A DNA stretch of 19,794 nucleotides, taken from contig JALNWG010000036.1 in NCBI GenBank assembly GCA_023231005.1, forward strand, positions 1 through 19,794, in the 5' to 3' direction. Positions 13,141 through 19,794 of the stretch are shown here, piece by piece. The stretch comes from Bacteroidales bacterium (GTDB lineage Bacteria; Bacteroidota; Bacteroidia; Bacteroidales; FEN-979). Numbering within the stretch: the stretch's first letter is position 1; the number at the start of each line of letters is the position of its first letter. A program made the translations under genes and the position numbers. The notes beneath the pieces are model-generated. The model was not told the origin of the DNA. It worked only from the letters and a program-made list of their open reading frames with translations, and searched no databases.

Positions 13141-16100
13141 ATGAGAAATGTTACCAGAACGCTGAAAATGTTGTTGTCATTTGTGATAGCAACATTTGTC
13201 TTCGTTTCTTTTGGTTTCGCACAACAAACAATGTTGTTGACCGAAAGTTTCGAGACAGGTAGCGGTACAACTCCTCCGACGGGTTGGGCATTGGAACAAG
13301 TAACGGGGAGCACCATGGGTGTCTCTTTCGTTTCTACCAGTACCTATCCGACGATCTCAGCTGCGTATGATGGAAGTGTGTTCGTTAAGTACAACTCTTT
13401 CAGCATCTCCAGCGGTTCAACGCGTTTGAAGAAGACGGCTCCTCTCGTCACCACCAACAAGTCCTTCATCATGGTTGACTTTGCTTGGTATGAAGATCCT
13501 GCTTACTCTTCTTCTAATGATAAAGTTGACGTGCAATGGTCTACCGATGGTACGACCTGGAATACAGCCGGAACCTTCCTCCGCTTTAATGCCACTGCAG
13601 GATGGAAAGTTAAAAATGTGGTGCTTCCTACAGGAGCCAGCAATCAACCTGCGTTATATGTTGCTTTCCTGTTTACTTCTGATTATGGAAACAACTGCGA
13701 CATGGACCTTGTTCATGTTACCGCAGGCCCTCCTGCTCCTCCCGCTTTTGCAACGATCGGAACAGGCACTATTTCTTGCAGTTGGCCCTATATCACTTTA
13801 TGGATGGGCGGAAGAACACAGATGCTCTATACGGCTGCTGAATTAACAGCCGCCGGAGTTACTCCTGGAAATATCTCTTCCATTGGATTAAACGTGATCT
13901 CCAATTCCACCCAAACGATGAACGGTTTTTACGTAAAAGCCGGTCAAACAACATCCACCTCACTTACTTCCTGGGTCAATGGATTAGCCACTTATTATAA
14001 TACACCTTATGCAGTTCCGGGAACCGGTTGGCAGGATATTACCCTGACCACTCCGTTTGTTTGGAACGGTACTTCCAATGTAATTTTTGAAATTTGTTAC
14101 GCCAATACTTCGTATACTTCCAATTCTTCGGTTTATGGCACAGCGGTTTCCAATTCTACTGCTTATTATTATGCTGATGTCCAAACTGCTTGTTCAACAA
14201 CCTCATATACTATTACACCCAATCGTCCGAATATCCGGTTAGGCGTTCCTCCGGTTACTCCCGGTGTGTTAATGGGAATTATTTCTGATGTAAATACTGG
14301 TTTACCTCTTCCAGGCGCTATTATTCAAGTTGGAACCAAAGCAGATACTGCAAGAGCCAATGGTTTTTACATCATTTATAACCTGACTCCCGGAACTGTT
14401 AACTATTCCGTTTCCGTAGCCGGCTATACCACAAATACCGGTTCAGCTACCATTGTCGGTGGCGTTGCCACTACCAAGGATATTCAAATGCTCCCAGGGC
14501 CCAAGGTTGAAGGTCATGTATATGATGCCTCTAACGGGAATCCTATTGTTGGTGCACTCGTCAATGTTGGTAGTATCACAAATGCAGCCATCACTGTTGC
14601 CGGTGGTTATTATAAATCTATCGGTCTTGATCTTGCCGACGGAACATACCCAATAACCATCAATAAAACCGGTTATGATCTGTTCACTGATAACGTAGTC
14701 CTCGTTTCCAATACAACCGCTGTGAAGGATGCCCAATTGCTTCCAACAGCCGTTGCTCCAGGACCTTTCACGGCAGCGTTGAATAATCCTACAACCCCAA
14801 CTGCTGTTAACCTGAACTGGGGCCTTCCCGCAGGGATGTACCAGCTTATTTATGACGATGGTATCCAGGATAACTTCGCTATCTGGGCCACAGCCAATAA
14901 CCTGAATGCCATGAAATTTACTGGTGCCGGTTATCCTGTGAAATTAGTTGGCGGTAAAGTTTATCTCGGCACCGCAGCCAATTATCCATCCAATGCACTT
15001 CCTTTGAACAAATTCATGATGTTCGTGTACAAGGCAGATGGAACCGGTGGTGTTCCGGGTACTATCATGGATAGCGTTGAAGTTAATCCTACCGGTTTTG
15101 GTTGGGTTGATTTTGCTTTAGCTACCCCTATTACTTTTACAATGGGTGATTTCTACCTTGTGATGAGACAAGGCGGAATTCCTCCTCACGCTGCTGGTTT
15201 GGGTGTTGATGAAACCAATCCGCAACTCCGGAGTTATTCAAAATTCGTATCAGGTGGCTCACCCTGGATCCCGGCTTCCGGAAACTTTATGATCCGCGCT
15301 ATTGTTCAGGGAACTGGTGGCCCAATGTTGGCCGACAATTCAGTTAACCCCGATATTATCAACGCTGTTTCTGTCCCTGGTCTCACCTATGCAAAACCAA
15401 TTGCTCCTGTTTCAGGTACCGAAGGTGTTGCAAAAACTGAACCAATCGAATGGTCAAGCCTGAATGTAAACACAGTTCCAATGGAAACAGGACTTACTAC
15501 CTATAGTGGACCTGCTTCACCGAAATCAGATATCGGCGAAGGTTCTACTACTTTTGTAGGTGGTGTTGTTGCTGTTCCCGATGCTACTGAAGCTACATTA
15601 TACGACAATGGCCCAATGGTAAACAGTCCTGGTACTGGTGCTGGTGGCGCTGACGAAAGTATGATTCAATCTCCACTCAACAGTTTTGGAATGAACTTTA
15701 TAAATGGTACCTATCGTATTGCCGATGATTTCGCAGTAAGCGGTGGTATCTGGAATGTAAGTTCTCTGGAATTCTATGGATATCAATCTGGTTCTCCAAC
15801 CACTTCCTCATTTACCGGAGCTTATGTACGTATCTTCCAGGGTACTCCTGGTGGAACAGTTACAACTGTTTGGGGTGATAATACCACCAACCGTTTGAGT
15901 TCTACTACCTTTAGCAATATTTACCGCGTAAGTGTTACCGGAAATACTTCACGTCCGATCATGAAGATCGTGGTGAACACTCCTGGTTTAACCTTACAAC
16001 CGGGTAGTTACTGGATTGAGTTCTCAGCTACCGGCAGCCTTGCTTCCGGCCCTTGGTGTCCTCCAATTACCATCAACAACCAAACGACTACCGGAAATGC

Positions 16101-19100
16101 ACTGGTTTATATTGAGTCTACCAGTACCTATGAAAATTATGAAATTGCTGCTTATCAACAGGGTGCTCCTTTCAAACTTTTTGGTACAGTTACACCGATT
16201 GTTAGCAATCTGAGCTATCAGGTATGGAGACTGTTACAAGGCCAGGAAGGCAACCAGGCACTCTGGAATTCCATCGCTACGATAACAACCAACTCCACTG
16301 TGGATAATTCTTGGCCAAGCTTACCAAACGGTCCTTACCGCTGGGCAGTTAAAGCCATTTATTCTCCCCCGTTACCAGCTCGTTTTTCTCCTCCTACTTT
16401 CTCCAATGTTTTGGGTAAAGGCTGGACTACCACCGTTGACGTTTGTGTCAATCTGACTTGTGCTGCCAACGCAAAAGCCGGTACCATCGTTAAATTAATC
16501 AACGTGGATTATCCCGATACACTCTATACTCAAAATACCGACACTACAGGTTGTGTACATTTTACCAACGTATGGAAAGGCAATTACCAGGTTCAGGCAA
16601 TCCGCTTTTCCTATCCGGTAACTACTCAAACACTCACTGTTCTCGGACCGCAATCACTCACTATTAACTTGTTACAGACTCCAAAACCTGTGACCAATTT
16701 CTTGGTGAATTCACAAAGTTTGCATGCTTCCTGGAGCCCCCCGAGAGCTACTGAATATCAATTGGATGAGCCATTTACCAATTTTACCACCAACGGATGG
16801 GTTGTTAATGGAGCCAACTGGGTTTTGAGAACTACCAGGGGGAATCCTGCACCTTGTGCTGAGTTTTATTATTCCTCAGTTGTTGATTATGATATGTATC
16901 TGACCAGTAAATCATTTGCCGGTTTGCATGCACCTGTTATGCAACTGAAATATGACATTTTACTTGATAACAGTGGAACAACTACTGAAAACACCATGGC
17001 CGTTGAACTTTGGAACGGAACTGCATGGTCGGTGTTGAAAACCTACACAAACCAAAATGATGATATTCCATGGACTTCTGAAACCATCAATATTACTTCA
17101 CAAACTCACAATCCTGCTTTCAAAATTCGTTTCCATGCTCATGGTGGCGATTGTAATGATATCAACTGGTGGGATATTGACAATGTGAAGATTTTAAGTA
17201 CCGATGGGACCTCAGGACCGAATCCTTGCGTTATTGGTTACAACTTCTATCTGAACAACGTACTTAGCGCTTTCACAACGGATACCACGTATAACATTCC
17301 ACCGAATCAGGTTGAATATGGACAAACTTATACTGCCTGTGTTAAATCTGTATTCGGAAGTGGTTATAGTACACCTGTTTGCACCACTTTCGTTGCTCAT
17401 TTCCTCTATCCTGCACGTGATCTTACGGCTACGGGAATTGATTGTAACGCTTATTTAACCTGGAAGAAACCGGTTACCATGGCTGATGTTATGGTTCCTC
17501 CTTTTGATGGAATTGTTGAACATACACCTTCATTTACAGGATTAGCGCCTAAAAATGCTTCTAAGGTTCCTGTTACCCCTCCAACCGACAGCCCTCTTGG
17601 TTCCATCGCATTTGGAACTGATGCCTCGTCAAGCTATACCATCAACTTTGATGTTGACAACCTTAATGGTATGACAAACATTGCTCCAACTTCTAGTGCT
17701 GATTTCTGGTGTGATCTTGAAATGCCGGCCAACCAAACAGAATATGCTTATGCTGTTAAAGATGGTAGCGACCACCTCTATAAAGTTATTAGAGCAACTG
17801 GTGTTTTTACCGATCTTGGCAGTATGGGTAATGGTTCAAGCGATGGTTTCCTTGACCTTGCAATTGATGGTAGCAACGGTGATATTTATGGAGTTACTTC
17901 CGATGGCAGTTTGACAACTGATAAATTATGGAAAATTAATCCATCAGTTCCAAGCGCCACCCTGATTGGACCTTGCGTTAACTCAGCTGGTATGATTGGT
18001 TTAGCTGGCGATAAAGCTGGAAATCTCTGGGGATATGATTTGGTTAATGATAATTTCTATTCTGTCAATAAGACTACCGGTCTTGCTACCGTTGTTGGAC
18101 CAATTGGTTTCAATGCTAACTATGGTCAGGCTATGTTCTTCGACGAAACTACAAACGCTGTTACTATGGCCGCTTATAATGCAACTGCTGGTGAAGCTCA
18201 AATCAGAGTCGTTGATGTTACCACTGGTGGTTCTGTTCTCTTAAGTTCATCAGGAGACCAGATTGGTGGTGCAACGCTTCCTGTTACCACAAGTGGTGGT
18301 GGCGGAACACCGAAGGGTTTGATAGGTTATACGATCTATCGCGATGGCGCTTTCGTTCATGAAGTGTTTGGCCCTGATACTCTTTCCTGGTATGATTATG
18401 GTCTGAACCCTGGAAATTACAAATATGATGTAATGGCAAAATATGACCTTACTGATTATGGGTTCCCCGGTTTGTTTGCCGAATCATTGGGTAATACTGC
18501 CGGTGTTCAAATTGCATCACTTGAATGCGGTTATCCTCTTCCGTTCTACGAACCTTGGGATAATGGTAGTTTCGCATACAATGCCTGGACCTTTGCACCT
18601 GCACAGGATCATTGGTCTATGAACACGGGTATTGGTAACCCTGCACCTTCTGCTGATTTCCATTGGGATCAGGCCATTACCAATTACAGCCAGGCACTGA
18701 TCAGTCCTGTAATTAATGCTTCTGCATGGACTTGTGCTACCATTTGGGCCGATTTCGATGTTAAGTTAATTGACCGCAACAATACCGGTAAGGAAAAACT
18801 TACGGTTGATATCTTCTATAATGGAACCTGGCATCAAAAAGCAGAATACGTTAACAACGGTTCTACCAATTGGATACCTAAACATGTTGAAATCACCTCT
18901 GTAAAGGGTAAAGCTTTCCGCGTACGCTTTGTTGCATCTGGCGAAAAATCGGAAGATATCCTTCATTGGTATGTTGATAATATTCATCTTTATGGTGTTT
19001 GCAATGCCCCTGTTGACCTTGCAGCAAGCCAATCTCATTTCACCACAACCCTCACCTGGGCAGCTCCAAGTTGCGGTGGCGGCGGCGGTACCGTGGTTGA

Positions 19101-19794
19101 ATACATCTTTGACGATGGAACAGCCGAAAACGGTGTTTGTATCAGTGCTGGTTATTTAGGTTATTTGGGAACGGAATTCCCGCTTGCAGCTACTACCTCT
19201 GGAGTTCTTCAATCCTTTAAACTTTATTTTCAGGCAAATCCATCTGTAGGCTCTTACCAGCCAACCATTGAGGTTTATGACGCAGCTAAGGTTCTGATTG
19301 GATCCGTTGGACCATTCACACCTCCGAGTGACGAATGGTTAACTGTTACCGCTCCTGACATTCCTTTCGGTGGTGCCTTTATAGTCATGGTGAAATGGGA
19401 TAATCCTCCTTCATTAACCAACTATTTGGGTTATGATGAAAGTGGACCTTATGCAGCTCAGGATCTTGAATGGTACTATGATGGTACTGCTTGGGCAAAA
19501 TTGTCTGATCCTGCTGTTGGTGGTGGTCAGTTTGGACCTGCGGTGTTTATGATCCGTGCTACTGCGTTGGTTGGTGGCGACAAAAAATCAGTTGAACTGA
19601 TTCCTGGTTCAGTTGCCACAGGCAAAGCAAAGGCTTCACCAAGCATGTTCTCGAAAACTGATCGTTTTACCGATAGCCATGATTATTCTATCATGACCAT
19701 CCCGATGAATAATGCCGATAGCAGCCAGTTGATTGGGTATAATGTATATCGTACAGATTCAAATGGAGTTGGTGCGTTCAGTAAACTGAATACC
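13141..19794 (+). CDS. giant multi-domain secreted surface protein, 5' part (runs off the window)
   Basis: An open frame of 2218 codons from ATG 13141 to the window edge, with no stop; I read it through. Signal peptide 1 to about 27 (FVIATFVFVSFGFA). Then an anchor-J-like domain (about 30-190); a beta domain with QMLYTAAELTAAGVTPGNI (about 205-370); two carboxypeptidase-regulatory-like domains (about 375-450 and 455-535); a YDDG beta-sandwich (about 567-730); a Thr/Gly-rich block with LYDNGPMVNSPGTG (about 740-1018); FN3-like PYRWAVKAIY; anchor-J 2 (about 1208-1353); a beta-propeller-like block (about 1490-1717); anchor-J 3 (about 1801-1955); a YIFDDGTAENG domain (about 1987-2144); and FN3-like LIGYNVYRT. 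It parallels the preceding gene module by module. A T9SS sorting domain is expected beyond the edge but not seen. Codon use is rich in T-ending codons, perhaps reflecting high expression. Confidence 0.88.
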   Translation, partial: MRNVTRTLKMLLSFVIATFVFVSFGFAQQTMLLTESFETGSGTTPPTGWALEQVTGSTMGVSFVSTSTYPTISAAYDGSVFVKYNSFSISSGSTRLKKTAPLVTTNKSFIMVDFAWYEDPAYSSSNDKVDVQWSTDGTTWNTAGTFLRFNATAGWKVKNVVLPTGASNQPALYVAFLFTSDYGNNCDMDLVHVTAGPPAPPAFATIGTGTISCSWPYITLWMGGRTQMLYTAAELTAAGVTPGNISSIGLNVISNSTQTMNGFYVKAGQTTSTSLTSWVNGLATYYNTPYAVPGTGWQDITLTTPFVWNGTSNVIFEICYANTSYTSNSSVYGTAVSNSTAYYYADVQTACSTTSYTITPNRPNIRLGVPPVTPGVLMGIISDVNTGLPLPGAIIQVGTKADTARANGFYIIYNLTPGTVNYSVSVAGYTTNTGSATIVGGVATTKDIQMLPGPKVEGHVYDASNGNPIVGALVNVGSITNAAITVAGGYYKSIGLDLADGTYPITINKTGYDLFTDNVVLVSNTTAVKDAQLLPTAVAPGPFTAALNNPTTPTAVNLNWGLPAGMYQLIYDDGIQDNFAIWATANNLNAMKFTGAGYPVKLVGGKVYLGTAANYPSNALPLNKFMMFVYKADGTGGVPGTIMDSVEVNPTGFGWVDFALATPITFTMGDFYLVMRQGGIPPHAAGLGVDETNPQLRSYSKFVSGGSPWIPASGNFMIRAIVQGTGGPMLADNSVNPDIINAVSVPGLTYAKPIAPVSGTEGVAKTEPIEWSSLNVNTVPMETGLTTYSGPASPKSDIGEGSTTFVGGVVAVPDATEATLYDNGPMVNSPGTGAGGADESMIQSPLNSFGMNFINGTYRIADDFAVSGGIWNVSSLEFYGYQSGSPTTSSFTGAYVRIFQGTPGGTVTTVWGDNTTNRLSSTTFSNIYRVSVTGNTSRPIMKIVVNTPGLTLQPGSYWIEFSATGSLASGPWCPPITINNQTTTGNALVYIESTSTYENYEIAAYQQGAPFKLFGTVTPIVSNLSYQVWRLLQGQEGNQALWNSIATITTNSTVDNSWPSLPNGPYRWAVKAIYSPPLPARFSPPTFSNVLGKGWTTTVDVCVNLTCAANAKAGTIVKLINVDYPDTLYTQNTDTTGCVHFTNVWKGNYQVQAIRFSYPVTTQTLTVLGPQSLTINLLQTPKPVTNFLVNSQSLHASWSPPRATEYQLDEPFTNFTTNGWVVNGANWVLRTTRGNPAPCAEFYYSSVVDYDMYLTSKSFAGLHAPVMQLKYDILLDNSGTTTENTMAVELWNGTAWSVLKTYTNQNDDIPWTSETINITSQTHNPAFKIRFHAHGGDCNDINWWDIDNVKILSTDGTSGPNPCVIGYNFYLNNVLSAFTTDTTYNIPPNQVEYGQTYTACVKSVFGSGYSTPVCTTFVAHFLYPARDLTATGIDCNAYLTWKKPVTMADVMVPPFDGIVEHTPSFTGLAPKNASKVPVTPPTDSPLGSIAFGTDASSSYTINFDVDNLNGMTNIAPTSSADFWCDLEMPANQTEYAYAVKDGSDHLYKVIRATGVFTDLGSMGNGSSDGFLDLAIDGSNGDIYGVTSDGSLTTDKLWKINPSVPSATLIGPCVNSAGMIGLAGDKAGNLWGYDLVNDNFYSVNKTTGLATVVGPIGFNANYGQAMFFDETTNAVTMAAYNATAGEAQIRVVDVTTGGSVLLSSSGDQIGGATLPVTTSGGGGTPKGLIGYTIYRDGAFVHEVFGPDTLSWYDYGLNPGNYKYDVMAKYDLTDYGFPGLFAESLGNTAGVQIASLECGYPLPFYEPWDNGSFAYNAWTFAPAQDHWSMNTGIGNPAPSADFHWDQAITNYSQALISPVINASAWTCATIWADFDVKLIDRNNTGKEKLTVDIFYNGTWHQKAEYVNNGSTNWIPKHVEITSVKGKAFRVRFVASGEKSEDILHWYVDNIHLYGVCNAPVDLAASQSHFTTTLTWAAPSCGGGGGTVVEYIFDDGTAENGVCISAGYLGYLGTEFPLAATTSGVLQSFKLYFQANPSVGSYQPTIEVYDAAKVLIGSVGPFTPPSDEWLTVTAPDIPFGGAFIVMVKWDNPPSLTNYLGYDESGPYAAQDLEWYYDGTAWAKLSDPAVGGGQFGPAVFMIRATALVGGDKKSVELIPGSVATGKAKASPSMFSKTDRFTDSHDYSIMTIPMNNADSSQLIGYNVYRTDSNGVGAFSKLNT

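Noticed and set aside
13475..13846. Plus-strand 123-codon frame inside the second giant gene
   Set aside because: Out-of-frame shadow; the main frame from 13141 is open to the window edge and homologous to the preceding gene.

Overview
The window looks like a chromosomal segment of a Bacteroidota bacterium, probably Bacteroidales-like. Four things point that way. One surface protein ends in a type IX secretion (T9SS) sorting domain. The start-proximal regions repeatedly carry the Bacteroidota -7 promoter box TAnnTTTG. There are OMP beta-barrel and lipoprotein genes. The order rplU-rpmA-serS is typical of the phylum. No rRNA, tRNA or CRISPR array was seen.

Left region (1-2771): the 3' end of an OmpR/PhoB-type response regulator converges on a polysaccharide flippase gene (minus strand). 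The flippase is divergent from a wecE-type sugar aminotransferase gene (plus strand). These two fit a surface-glycan pathway.

Centre-left (about 2784-4508): the whole space between the convergent genes wecE and mtnA is filled by a modular array of short hairpin repeats that surrounds one small IS200-like HUH/Y1 transposase gene (3405-3863). The commonest hairpin (14 copies) recurs at only three distances: 55, 70 or 126 bp. Four exact-length 90-bp composite units carry two further hairpin types. All hairpins share a CCTGACGG core, seen on the minus strand for the commonest class. This resembles a REP/RAYT system and is the most interesting part of the window.

Centre (4515-8720, all minus strand): a probable operon of an outer-membrane beta-barrel protein, a lipoprotein and mtnA (methionine salvage); then serS; then an rplU-rpmA operon with a clear promoter and an intrinsic terminator.

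Right region (8859-19794, plus strand): two tandem, homologous, very large secreted multi-domain proteins. The first is complete, about 1340 residues, with a T9SS C-terminal domain. The second runs off the right edge after 2218 codons without a stop. They share carboxypeptidase-regulatory-like, choice-of-anchor J, FN3-like and YDDG-type beta-sandwich modules. The second has two large extra blocks, one of which looks like a beta-propeller.
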